A DNA stretch of 64,000 nt from Paraburkholderia nodosa DSM 21604 (GTDB lineage: Bacteria > Pseudomonadota > Gammaproteobacteria > Burkholderiales > Burkholderiaceae): assembly GCF_000519185.1 (NCBI RefSeq), contig NZ_JAFA01000009.1:124503-188502 (forward strand), written 5' to 3'. Numbering within the stretch: position 1 is the stretch's first letter; each line of letters begins with the position of its first letter. Both the position numbers and the translations under genes were made by a program. Positions 23,796-33,462 of the stretch are shown here, one piece after another. The notes under the pieces are model-generated. The model worked only from the letters and a program-made list of their open reading frames with translations, ran no database searches and had not been told where the DNA came from.

Positions 23796-24283
23796 TCAAC
23801 GCACGAAGGGTAAGCGGCGCTCAAGCTTCAGCCGTGGCGGTGACGGGCCATCTCGGCCTGATAGCGCCGCCTTGATATGACCGTCCGGATAAAAGTGGAT
23901 CTCGATATAGCTTGGATCTTGTGGAACAGGACCGGTCACCTCGACCCTCGCTTTTCTGTAAGGCGATGACGGCTCAATAATCTTTCTCGGTGGATAGGAT
24001 TCGAGAGCGCTCATTTTGTAGTCGACATCGACCCAGAACGGCGTCTTCGTGTCACGGCTCATAACTACGCAACACATGTTGCTCCCTCCACCGGAGGTCG
24101 GCGTACTTAGCACGAGATTTGCACCCATTGACCATTCACCGAAAAATCAGCAATTTCTCGGTCTGTATAGTTGTACCCGACCAACCCAAGCATATAGGGC
24201 TCTTTCTTGCAACCTTCGAGAATCAGGGCAAATAAGAGGCGGAGTAAGATGCCGGTCACTCCCCTCTCTGGAAAAGTCCGCAT
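23796..24283 (-). pseudogene. DUF3304 immunity gene (copy 3), frameshifted
   Basis: The N-terminal part, MRTFPERG to DFSVNGQW (24283 down to about 24125), has the lipobox-like ILEGC and KKEPYMLGLVGYNYTDR. It runs into a stop at 24107. The rest, GANLVLSTPTSGGG to RRLPFVR, continues in another frame down to 23796. Alignment with copies 1 and 2 places a one-base deletion near 24121-24128 at the NGQ junction. No full-length protein can be made without a frameshift. The gene is first in the operon. A sequencing error is possible. Confidence 0.75.
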
Positions 24284-24649
24284 TCTTTGTCTTTTATGGA
24301 AATTGACTTCGCAACTGGTTTTGGGGAGGCGAGACCAAGATTTCAAACGCGATCTGGGCTTGAGAAGACCGCGAAGATGTTCGCTTTCGGATCATCTCGG
24401 TTATATAGTGCGGGCGACACGGTCTCAATGAGGTATAGACTGAAACTGGGGATCTTTTGATGCATCTCAGTGCTAGCGGGTCAAAGATTGACAACTGGCG
24501 GCTTCGAGGAGCCCCGGAACATGATGCCGGGTTAACGGATGAAGTCCGGCGAGCGGTGTCGGCGAATCGTGGCAAGGCTGTCGAGTGTGCGATGACAGGG
24601 AGGAATTCCAAGTCCGGTTTTCATCTTGAAATGTTTTCGGACGGCCCCC
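24284..24649. other. Gap between the immunity operon and tetR
   Basis: About 370 bp without a supported gene, divergent between the immunity operon and tetR. Open frames here, such as 24457-24657, have no recognisable motifs. The stretch is less GC-rich than the chromosome, like the effector locus, and may be the outer end of that transferred segment. The promoter of the immunity operon must lie in the left part, but no convincing boxes were found. Confidence 0.4.
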
Positions 24650-24678
24650 TTGTTTAGGAAATAAACATTTCCTATAAT
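24650..24678 (+). promoter_or_regulatory. tetR promoter with palindromic operator
   Basis: TTGTTT (24650-24655) and TATAAT (24673-24678) are 17 bp apart. The spacer is filled by the palindrome TAGGAAAT-AAAC-ATTTCCTA (24655-24674), with perfect 8-bp arms. Binding there would shut off tetR. The same core, GGAAAT-N4-ATTTCC, recurs at 25323-25342 before the hydrolase gene. Confidence 0.75.
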
Positions 24679-24685
24679 CATCCCC

Positions 24686-25306
24686 ATGGCATCCGACCAC
24701 CCATCCCAACCCCTGGCCCGCTCCCCCGGCCGACCGCGCGAATTCGACATGGAAACCGTCGTGGACGGCGCCGTGCGCGTTTTCCGCGAGCGCGGCTACC
24801 ACGCCACCTCCGTGGGCGATCTCAGCGAAGCAACGGGCCTGACCGCAGGGAGCCTCTACAAGGCCTTCGGCGACAAGCGCGGCGTCTTTCTCGCCGCGTT
24901 CGACCACTACGTCACCACGCGCAACGCCGAATTGCGCCATCGCATCGACAAGCAGTCCAAAGCAAGCGAGAAGATTCGCGTCATCTTCCTCTTCTATGCC
25001 GAATCGTCCCACGGCAGCGAGGGCCGGCACGGCTGCCTCGTGGTTTCCAGCGCAACGGCGCTCGCCACTTTCGACGACGAAGTCGCCACGCGCGTCGAAG
25101 CCGCCATGCGGCGCACCGAAGAGATGCTGCGCGAACTCCTTCAGCAAGGCCAGCAAGACGGTTCGGTTGCAGCGGAAATCCATGTCCCGGCCATGGCGCG
25201 TACCTTGCTCGCCCTGCTCCACGGCTTTCGTTTGATCGGCAAATCCGGCCGCACGCAGCGTGACATGCTAGCCGTCGCCGCCGAAGCCATGCGTCTACTG
25301 CGTTGA
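24686..25306 (+). CDS. TetR family repressor
   Basis: A 206-residue TetR regulator. The DNA-binding domain at about residues 15-62 contains GRPREFDMETVVDGAVRVF, the recognition helix region LTAGSLYKAFGDKRGVF and the following helix. The ligand-binding domain has one Cys (GRHGCLVVSSA). Two identical-core palindromes, at its own promoter and before the hydrolase gene 76 bp downstream, indicate that it represses both. The inducer is unknown and is perhaps the hydrolase substrate. Confidence 0.9.
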   Translation: MASDHPSQPLARSPGRPREFDMETVVDGAVRVFRERGYHATSVGDLSEATGLTAGSLYKAFGDKRGVFLAAFDHYVTTRNAELRHRIDKQSKASEKIRVIFLFYAESSHGSEGRHGCLVVSSATALATFDDEVATRVEAAMRRTEEMLRELLQQGQQDGSVAAEIHVPAMARTLLALLHGFRLIGKSGRTQRDMLAVAAEAMRLLR

Positions 25307-25322
25307 AATTTTTTTGGCTAAT

Positions 25323-25342
25323 TTGGAAATGATTATTTCCAA
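25323..25342 (+). promoter_or_regulatory. Second TetR operator, upstream of the hydrolase gene
   Basis: TTGGAAAT-GATT-ATTTCCAA is a perfect palindrome with 8-bp arms. It shares GGAAAT-N4-ATTTCC with the operator at 24655-24674. It lies 40 bp before the TTG start of the hydrolase gene. Confidence 0.75.
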
Positions 25343-25382
25343 TCAATGTCAACGTTCCCTGAACCCATAGGAGTGTCACACC

Positions 25383-26303
25383 TTGAGTACGCCCTCACGC
25401 ATCATTGACCACGGTCCAGCCTCGCTGGCCGACCCCATCCTGCCCGGCTTCGCGCATCGCTTCGAAACCATCGATGGCACGCGGCTTCACTACGTAATCG
25501 GCGGAAATAAGGATGGCGAAACAGTCGTGCTGCTGGCCGGCTATCCGGAAAGCTGGTTCGCGTGGCGCAAGGTCATGCCGCTCCTCGCCGGGCGGTATCG
25601 CGTAATCGCACCGGACCTGCCCGGCCAGGGCGACTCCGATCGGCCACCGGTTGGCTACGACACGCAATCGCTCGCAACCGCCCTGCACGCGCTGCTCGGC
25701 AAGCTCGAAGCACGCCGCTACCACCTCGCCGCTCATGATGTCGGCGCCTGGGTGGCTTACCCCTATGCGGCGCTATTCGGCGCTGAAGTGTCGAGCCTCG
25801 CGTTGCTCGACGCCGGCATTCCCGGCATCACGCTGCCGGACGCGCTGCCCGTCGCGCCCGAGCGCGCGTGGCGCACCTGGCACTTTGCCTTCCATGCAGT
25901 TCCCGATCTGCCGGAGCTGCTGATAGCGGGCAAGGAGCGCGCGTATCTGGAGTGGTTTCTGCGCCGCAAAACGGCGCATCCGCAATCGTTCACGGATGCC
26001 GATATCGACGAATATCTGCGCGTGTTCACGAAAGAAGGCGGATTGCGCGCGGGGTTGGCCTACTACCGCGCGGCCGATGTTTCGGCGCGCCAGAATCGCG
26101 AGTTGAGCGCGCGCGGAAAATTACCAATGCCCGTTCTCGCGCTGAGCGCCGATCAGGGCTCGATTGCCGACATGGCCGGTCCGCTGCGCCATTACGCCGA
26201 AGAGGTGCAAGGCGCGACGCTTGCCCACTGCGGCCATTTCCTGCCGGAGGAGCAGCCCGCAGCCGTGGCCGAAGAACTGCTGCGTTTCTTCGGCCAGACC
26301 TGA
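25383..26303 (+). CDS. Alpha/beta hydrolase (epoxide hydrolase/dehalogenase-like)
   Basis: A 306-residue cytoplasmic alpha/beta hydrolase. It shows LLAGYPESWFAWRKVMP (oxyanion; HGxP is replaced by AGYP), DLPGQGDS, the nucleophile elbow AAHDVGAWVAYP with Asp, and a terminal AHCGHFLPEEQP with the catalytic His. An Asp nucleophile points to epoxide hydrolase or haloacid/haloalkane dehalogenase chemistry rather than an esterase. It starts at TTG 25383 behind AGGAG at 25369-25373. It is controlled by the adjacent TetR through the palindrome at 25323. The substrate is unknown. Confidence 0.86.
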   Translation: MSTPSRIIDHGPASLADPILPGFAHRFETIDGTRLHYVIGGNKDGETVVLLAGYPESWFAWRKVMPLLAGRYRVIAPDLPGQGDSDRPPVGYDTQSLATALHALLGKLEARRYHLAAHDVGAWVAYPYAALFGAEVSSLALLDAGIPGITLPDALPVAPERAWRTWHFAFHAVPDLPELLIAGKERAYLEWFLRRKTAHPQSFTDADIDEYLRVFTKEGGLRAGLAYYRAADVSARQNRELSARGKLPMPVLALSADQGSIADMAGPLRHYAEEVQGATLAHCGHFLPEEQPAAVAEELLRFFGQT

Positions 26304-26315
26304 CTCGGGCCTGCG

Positions 26316-27059
26316 TTACTCCGGCGCTTCGACCGTGGTGACCGCCGAGGAAAACACGTACCCCTCGCTGCGCAGCGTCTTGATGTAACGCGGCTCGCGC
26401 GCCTCGTCGCGCAGGCGCTGGCGCAGCCGGCTCACGAGCAGGTCGATCGAGCGGTCGAACGCATCGGCCTGGCGGCCTTGCGTGAGGCTCAGCAGCTGAT
26501 CGCGCGTCAGTACGCGCTGGGGATGGTCGAGAAACACGCGCAGCAACCGGTATTCCGCGCCGCTCAGCGCGACGATCGTGCCCTCGGCGTCGAGCAGATG
26601 CCGCGCCGTCGTGTCGAGCCGCCAGTCGCCGAACGCGAGCAGTTGCGCCGCCTCGCTCACTTCCATGCCCGGCGGCAGCATGCGTGTGCGGCGCAGCACC
26701 GAGCGGATGCGCGCGAACAGTTCGCGCACGGCGAAGGGCTTGGGCAGATAGTCGTCGGCGCCCATTTCCAGGCCCACGATGCGGTCCGTCTCTTCGTTGC
26801 GCGCAGTGAGCATCACCACGGGCACGGCGCGGAACTTGCCCGCGCGCAGCTCGCGGCATAGCACGAGCCCGTCGTCGCCGGGCATCATGAGGTCGAGCAC
26901 GATCAGGTCGGGCGCGCCGCCCTCCAGCAGCGAGCGCATTTCGCGCCCGTTCGCGGCCAGCGACACGCGCATGCCGTTCTTTTCGAGGTAGGCCCCGACC
27001 AGTTCACGTATGCCGCGATCGTCGTCGACGACCAGAACGTGATCCATCTTTTCCGTCAT
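26316..27059 (-). CDS. OmpR family response regulator
   Basis: A 247-residue response regulator. The receiver domain has acidic DDD, the phospho-acceptor Asp at about 56 (LIVLDLMMPGDDG), Thr in VVMLTARNEE and Lys in YLPKPF. A winged-helix DNA-binding domain ends in RYIKTLRSEGYVFSSAV. ATG 27059 has AGGAG upstream. A histidine kinase that would normally lie next to it is 1.15 kb further upstream at 28214-29530, with a GFA gene and a cupin gene between. It is the best local candidate to bind the 10-bp-period TGTATC repeats. Confidence 0.9.
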   Translation of the reverse strand: MTEKMDHVLVVDDDRGIRELVGAYLEKNGMRVSLAANGREMRSLLEGGAPDLIVLDLMMPGDDGLVLCRELRAGKFRAVPVVMLTARNEETDRIVGLEMGADDYLPKPFAVRELFARIRSVLRRTRMLPPGMEVSEAAQLLAFGDWRLDTTARHLLDAEGTIVALSGAEYRLLRVFLDHPQRVLTRDQLLSLTQGRQADAFDRSIDLLVSRLRQRLRDEAREPRYIKTLRSEGYVFSSAVTTVEAPE

Positions 27060-27186
27060 TGGTGTTTTTCTCCTTGCGCGCGAGGCGTGAACGGGTTTCG
27101 GCAATGCACGAACAGTACACCGGATGCGCGATCTCCGCAGCCAGGCCGCTCGCCGCGAAGAACAGGATGGCGAGCAGGCGTTTCAT
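27004..27186 (-). CDS. Possible small exported peptide overlapping the regulator gene
   Basis: A 60-residue open frame beginning MKRLLAILFFAASGLAAEIA, which reads as a signal peptide. It continues with two Cys and a basic tail. Its ATG overlaps the GFA stop (ATGA) and has GGAGG just upstream, so translation could couple to the GFA gene. It runs 56 bp into the response-regulator frame. The basic tail, which overlaps coding sequence, may be noise. Evidence for expression is only the start context and leader. Confidence 0.35.
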   Translation of the reverse strand: MKRLLAILFFAASGLAAEIAHPVYCSCIAETRSRLARKEKNTNDGKDGSRSGRRRRSRHT

Positions 27187-27566
27187 GCGTCCTCCACCAG
27201 GGAAAGACTAGCACCGTCGGCAACCGACGCTTCGAGCGCGTAGACGTCCACGCCCTCCAGGCAGCCGAGATTGACGCGCCAGCGCGCCGGATCCCTGCGC
27301 GTCTGGTGAAACGGATAAATGCCGCAGTGCCTGCAGAAAAAGTGCTTCGCCACGCGCGTGTTGAACTGATACAGAGTGAGCGCGTCTTCGCCCGCGAGGA
27401 TCGTCAGTTCGCCGCCCTCGAACGGCGGACTCATCAGCGCGCCCTTACGCCGGCACAGGCTGCAGTTGCAACGCCCGGCCGGCTCGATCGCCGTGTGGAC
27501 TTCGAACTGTACCGCACCGCAATGACAGGAACCCTTCCAGTTGGTCGTGTTCGTCGACGTGCTCAT
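27183..27566 (-). CDS. GFA family protein (copy 2)
   Basis: A 127-residue GFA protein with zinc-binding clusters WKGSCHCGAVQF, GRCNCSLCRRKG and FFCRHCGIYPFHQ. It is only distantly similar to the copy at 10509-10916 outside the Cys clusters. GFA enzymes are tied to glutathione adduct chemistry, but the function is usually unproven. It stands between the response regulator and histidine kinase, on their strand, and may be co-transcribed with the regulator (124 bp gap). It starts at ATG 27566. Confidence 0.87.
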   Translation of the reverse strand: MSTSTNTTNWKGSCHCGAVQFEVHTAIEPAGRCNCSLCRRKGALMSPPFEGGELTILAGEDALTLYQFNTRVAKHFFCRHCGIYPFHQTRRDPARWRVNLGCLEGVDVYALEASVADGASLSLVEDA

Positions 27567-27801
27567 CTTGCTCTCCGCTCGGTTGATTTCGTTGGGTGAT
27601 TGAACTTGCTACGTGCCGCGTACAAACCGGAACCGCGCCGCCCGATTCGGGACGACAATGTGCGCTAGCGCAGATTCGGCGCGCAGCATATCGACCTGAA
27701 ACGGCCGGCAATGACCGCAGCCGGCCCGCAACAAACCGGCATTGTTTATGCTCGCAAGCTGATAGCGAGCGAAACTGAGAGAACGGCTCCAGGAGATCCC
27801 T

Positions 27802-28167
27802 ATGAAATGTCTGCGAATCTATGCCGACGCCCAGGGTGAGTCCCATTTCGAGGACATCGATATCCCGCTCACCCCGCTTGAGCTATTTCCCAACATCCCG
27901 CCCATTTACCTCTCGACGTGGGAGCCGGCGAAGGCGGTGCGCTTTGGCTGGGTGCCGGCGGGCCTCAAGGAGGCGGACTGGCACACCACGCCGGTTCGTC
28001 AGTTCGTGATCTGGATGACCGGCTGGGTCGAGTTCGAAACGAGCGACGGCGACACGCGCCACTGCGAACCGGGCACGGTCGTGCTGTGCGAAGACACCGT
28101 GGGCAAGGGCCATCGCTCGCGCCACCCCGAGGAAGGCCAGTTCAACGTGTTCATTCCGCTCGCTTGA
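27802..28167 (+). CDS. Cupin-fold protein
   Basis: A 121-residue single-domain cupin. The first half contains WHTTPVRQFVIWMTGWVEFET and the second CEPGTVVLCEDTVGKGHRSRHP, with His residues in positions typical of a metal site. No enzyme activity can be assigned. It is on the opposite strand to the two-component genes on either side and converges on the kinase gene 46 bp away. ATG 27802 follows GGAG. Confidence 0.78.
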   Translation: MKCLRIYADAQGESHFEDIDIPLTPLELFPNIPPIYLSTWEPAKAVRFGWVPAGLKEADWHTTPVRQFVIWMTGWVEFETSDGDTRHCEPGTVVLCEDTVGKGHRSRHPEEGQFNVFIPLA

Positions 28168-28213
28168 GTGAGCGCTTGACTCACACGACCGGGCGCTTAT
28201 GGCGCGCCGCCTG

Positions 28214-29530
28214 TCACGCTTGCGCGCCGCCCAGCACGAGCCGCCCTTCCAGTCCGCCTTCGGGCCGATTGCGCAGCGTGAGCTGCGCGCCCATCGCCAC
28301 GGCGAGCTGGCGCGAGATCGCGAGGCCCAGGCCCGTGCCGCCCGTGCCCCGGTTACGCGAGGTCTCGAGCCGGTAGAACGGCTCGAATACCTTTTCGAGC
28401 GCTTCCTCGGGAATGCCGGGGCCGCTGTCGAGCACCGAGATCGTGACGGTCTTGTCCTGCGGCGACGCGCTCACCTCGATGGCCGCGGTGCTGCCGTACT
28501 TCAGCGCGTTGTCGACGAGATTGCCGACGATGCGGCGCAGCGCCTGCACGCGCGTGACGATCGCCACGTTCAGGCGGCGCTCGAAGGTCACGGGCGAGCC
28601 CGCATCCACGTAGTCGCATACGAGGCTGTCGAGCAGCGCGTCGAGGTCGACGCGGGCGGGCGCTTCGCCGGTGCCGTGCAGCGTGCGCGCGTAGGCCACG
28701 CCCTCCTTCACCAGTTGCTCCATCTCGTGCAGGTCCTGCGCGAGCTTGCCCGCTTGCGCTTCGTCGTCCATCTGGTCCACGCGCAGCCGCATGCGCGTGA
28801 TCGGCGTCTGCAGATCGTGTGAGATGGCCGCCAGAATCTGCATGCGCTCGGCCACGTGCGCGGAGATGCGCTGCTGCATCGCGTTGAACGCGCGCGCCGC
28901 GCGCGCCACTTCGGAGGGCCCTTCTTCCTCGAGGCGCTCCGCCTTCAGGTCCGGGCCGAGCGCGTCGGCCACGCGCGCAAGTTCGTGCAGCGGCCGCGTG
29001 GCGGTGCGCACCGCGAACCAGCAGCACGCCGCCAGCACGACGAGCTGGGCCACGAGCACAGCCGGCAGCCAGCCCGACAAGGGCAGCGCGGGACCCGGGC
29101 GGTAGTCGATGGTGAGCGGCGAGCCGTCGGACAGCCGCAGGTGGATCTGCAGGCGTTCGCGCTTGCCGGGCACCGAATTGGTCGTGAGCGCGTACTTGTC
29201 GCCGAGGCCCGCCGCGATGGCCGAGGCCACGCTCTTCGAGCGGCTCGCCTCGGGCGGCTCGCCCGGCGTGCCGGGACCGAGGATGAAGCTATAGGTGCGC
29301 CGCGCGAGCTGCGGCAGCCACGCCGCGCGTTCGGCCGCGGGCAGGTGGTCGAGCAGCGCCACGGAGATGGCGACTTCGCGCGAGATGTAATCGGTCATCA
29401 TGGTCGCGGTGGCGTCGTTGCGCTCGGTCATCGTGAGCTTGAACGACAGCCCCTGCGCGAGCGCGAGGCCGACGCAAAGGATCAGGGCGAGGCGCGCGAA
29501 CAGCGTGCGCGGCCAGTGCAGCGCGCTCAT
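28214..29530 (-). CDS. Sensor histidine kinase (HAMP, HisKA, HATPase)
   Basis: A 438-residue membrane histidine kinase. Two membrane segments (about 11-33 and 155-180) enclose a periplasmic sensor of about 120 residues. A HAMP region follows, then the H-box AAISHDLQTPITRMRL, the N-box RIVGNLVDNALKYG, and G-boxes LDSGPGIPEE and GTGGTGLGLAIS. Its likely partner is the OmpR-type regulator at 26316-27059, which is not adjacent. The periplasmic sensor fits a signal from the envelope. A TGTATC-N4-TGTATC repeat lies about 120 bp upstream of its start (29649-29664). Confidence 0.9.
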   Translation of the reverse strand: MSALHWPRTLFARLALILCVGLALAQGLSFKLTMTERNDATATMMTDYISREVAISVALLDHLPAAERAAWLPQLARRTYSFILGPGTPGEPPEASRSKSVASAIAAGLGDKYALTTNSVPGKRERLQIHLRLSDGSPLTIDYRPGPALPLSGWLPAVLVAQLVVLAACCWFAVRTATRPLHELARVADALGPDLKAERLEEEGPSEVARAARAFNAMQQRISAHVAERMQILAAISHDLQTPITRMRLRVDQMDDEAQAGKLAQDLHEMEQLVKEGVAYARTLHGTGEAPARVDLDALLDSLVCDYVDAGSPVTFERRLNVAIVTRVQALRRIVGNLVDNALKYGSTAAIEVSASPQDKTVTISVLDSGPGIPEEALEKVFEPFYRLETSRNRGTGGTGLGLAISRQLAVAMGAQLTLRNRPEGGLEGRLVLGGAQA

Positions 29531-29648
29531 TGCCGCGCCGCCCGCGAAACCAGCGGTGTGCGGCGGCGGACCGCAAATCCATCGGCGTGCATGTTCGGAC
29601 TCCGTGTGCAGGGAATGATGGGTTTATACCGCATGCCGCGAGAGGCTT

Positions 29649-29664
29649 TGTATCTCACTGTATC
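29649..29664 (+). promoter_or_regulatory. TGTATC-TCAC-TGTATC direct repeat near the kinase gene
   Basis: TGTATC-TCAC-TGTATC is the cleanest copy of the 10-bp-period repeat found before five other genes. Here it sits 119-134 bp upstream of the kinase start, in reverse orientation relative to that gene. TATAAA lies about 20 bp closer to the gene on the minus strand, at 29628-29623. No GATAC element lies at the 54-bp distance on the plus side. Confidence 0.5.
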
Positions 29665-29718
29665 GGCGCGGGCGCGGGACACAATACATTGCAGGCCCGT
29701 TCGATTCATCGCGTCCTT

Positions 29719-31765
<2,047 letters not shown>

Positions 31766-31782
31766 CCTGCGCGCGCGCCGGC

Positions 31783-32241
31783 TCACACCCACAACCGGTA
31801 CATCCAGAACGACTCGTCCTCGACATAGCGCTGTGCGAAGTCGGTGGGCGAGAAGCCGGTCATGCGGCGGGTCGTTCGGCTCAGGTGCGCCTGATCCGCG
31901 AAGCCTTCGTCCTGGGCGAACGCCGCCCAGTCGAAGGCCTGACCGTTGACGAGGCGCTCCGTGGCCGCGAAATACGCACCTTCGGCCTTCACGAGCGAGT
32001 GCCACTCGCGCAGCGAACGCCCGCTGTACGCCTTGATGCGCCGCTCCACCTGGCGCACGCTATGCGTGCGCCCCCATTCGCGCGCCTGCCACGCAAGACG
32101 CTTAGCGCGCTCAACACGGCGAGCGGCGCATGCGCCATGCCGTGAAGCACCATCTTTTTGCACCATGTTTACGGGCTTCGTTCTACGCTGTACGAAGGCG
32201 ATCACTCGATCGATCTCCGTGCTTCCGTGCTCACGCGGCAA
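31783..32241 (-). pseudogene. Truncated AraC family regulator
   Basis: The readable protein is the C-terminal DNA-binding half of an AraC regulator: VRQVERRIKAYSGRSLREW, then WAAFAQDEGFADQAHLSRTTRRMTGFSPTDF, and the ending DESFWMYRLWV common in one AraC subgroup. The N-terminal ligand domain is absent. Upstream sequence on the same strand is the divergent stress-protein gene, so the gene is cut short. The remnant begins near 32130. It is convergent with the aldo/keto reductase gene. Confidence 0.7.
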
Positions 32242-32270
32242 CGCTGAGCCCCATTCTGGCGAGAGCGAAC

Positions 32271-32687
32271 GTGCTGAAAATACTGATTCCCATTTTTGAC
32301 GCGCGTGGCGCGGCCGAGGCGGCCCGTCACAGTGCTTTCCTGTTCGCCGAACATTGCGTGGCTGAAGTCGAGATCCTGGAAGTCCTTGAAGACGTCACCA
32401 TCGAGCGCACCAGCGCGTTCTGGTCGGAAGACGAGCTACGCGAACAAAGTCAGCGTCACCTGAGCCACGCGCTCAGCGAAACCTGCGCGATTCTCGACGA
32501 TGCCGGGGTGCCCTACACATCGAGCTATATTTGCGGCCCGTTCGTGCGAAGCGTGTCCCGTTGCGTTGAAAGCGGACATGCCGACATCGTCGTCGTCGAC
32601 GCCAGCCATCTCGGCATGCTACGCAAGCTCGGCATGCTCATGAAGGTTTGGCGTCTGCGCGCAACGCCCGTCACGCTGCTGCATTGA
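32271..32687 (+). CDS. Universal stress protein-like (UspA fold)
   Basis: A 138-residue protein whose start (GTG 32271) reads MLKILIPIFDARGAAEAARH, the usual first strand and helix of UspA proteins. The segment YICGPFVRSVSRCVESGHADIVVVDASH corresponds to the second half. The nucleotide-binding G-x2-G-x9-G-S/T signature is not clear, so ATP binding is uncertain. The longer open frame from 32130 overlaps the AraC remnant and is rejected. Role: probably cytoplasmic stress adaptation, by family. Confidence 0.7.
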   Translation: MLKILIPIFDARGAAEAARHSAFLFAEHCVAEVEILEVLEDVTIERTSAFWSEDELREQSQRHLSHALSETCAILDDAGVPYTSSYICGPFVRSVSRCVESGHADIVVVDASHLGMLRKLGMLMKVWRLRATPVTLLH

Positions 32688-32722
32688 GGCACCGGCTCTT
32701 TTACTCCAAAACCAATTCATTC

Positions 32723-33337
32723 ATGATCGCAACAGAAGAACACGACGAATGGCTCAGCCTGGATCCATCTGAAATGGTCCGGCTCCAGATCCGCCGGTTC
32801 GACATCCATCACGATTCATCGGAACTGATTGCGAAGCTGCTTCGCAGCGCCGCTTCCAGCCTCGACAGGAAAGAGGAAATTAGCAGCTACTACGCAAGCC
32901 GCGAATCCGGCCGGCGGCGAAGCGCGAAAGCAGAGGCGTGCTTTATCGCCGCGTGCAAGGGTCAGCTCGTGGGAACGCTGACCATCGAGGGGACTAACCT
33001 CTCCTCACCCTGCCGCCACTACCGGCGCCAGGACGTTGCAACGATTCACCGGTACGGTGTCGATCCGCGTTGGCAACACCTGGGCATTGGCCGGGCACTA
33101 CTGTCGTTTGCCAATCGGTGGGCAGCAGCCCTGGGGTATGCGCAACTGGCTCTCGATACCCCAGTTGCCGCGGGCAGCCTTCTCGACTTCTACCATACGT
33201 TAGGGTTCAGGCTCGTCGATACGGTCCACTTCCCTGGGTGTGCCGATGACAGCGCCGTACTCAGTCGTCCTACCTTAATTGGCTGGCGGCATGCGCCTGC
33301 GTCGCACGCTAGCCGTCGCTTGCAGCACGACCGATAA
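32723..33337 (+). CDS. GNAT family N-acetyltransferase
   Basis: A 204-residue protein with a GNAT domain in its second half. Motif A reads IHRYGVDPRWQHLGIGRALLSFA, giving the acetyl-CoA loop (Q/R-x2-G-x-G/A). FYHTLGFRLVDTVHFPG is motif B. The N-terminal 100 residues do not show a recognised domain. The substrate is unknown. ATG 32723 lies 35 bp after the stress-protein stop on the same strand, so joint transcription is likely. Confidence 0.82.
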   Translation: MIATEEHDEWLSLDPSEMVRLQIRRFDIHHDSSELIAKLLRSAASSLDRKEEISSYYASRESGRRRSAKAEACFIAACKGQLVGTLTIEGTNLSSPCRHYRRQDVATIHRYGVDPRWQHLGIGRALLSFANRWAAALGYAQLALDTPVAAGSLLDFYHTLGFRLVDTVHFPGCADDSAVLSRPTLIGWRHAPASHASRRLQHDR

Positions 33338-33396
33338 CGCATATATAGAGCGGCACTGAATTCACCATCCTGTGAACGGCTTTACGCTCTTTTTAC

Positions 33397-33462
33397 TTGC
33401 CGCAAAAAGATAGCGCATTAAAATATTGCGGTAATCCAATACGGAGATGTTCCATGAACATC
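33397..33462 (+). promoter_or_regulatory. Promoter and 7-bp-arm palindrome before a possible leader peptide
   Basis: TTGCCG (33397-33402), 16 bp, TAAAAT (33419-33424) is a plausible promoter. GATGTTC-CAT-GAACATC (33446-33462) is a perfect dyad near the start of transcription. An ATG inside the dyad (33454), behind GGAG, begins a 19-codon frame, MNIRCPRPPGCSLPDRQDV, then a stop. The dyad could be an operator, and the short frame a leader for the gene at 33736. The remaining gap 33463-33735 shows nothing else. Confidence 0.45.

Larger units (their letters stand above)
22798..24283 (-). repeat. Three tandem 499-bp repeats carrying immunity genes
   Basis: The three DUF3304 copies end at 22798, 23297 and 23796, exactly 499 bp apart. 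The shared blocks include the leader TTTGATGTCCTTGCGTTTCAACG region between copies. Copies 2 and 3 resemble each other more closely at the C-terminal end than either resembles copy 1. The pattern fits successive tandem duplication of a whole gene unit. Confidence 0.8.

Noticed and set aside
22798..24283. Tandem 499-bp units considered as a CRISPR-like or satellite repeat
   Set aside because: Each unit encodes a full lipoprotein; this is gene duplication.
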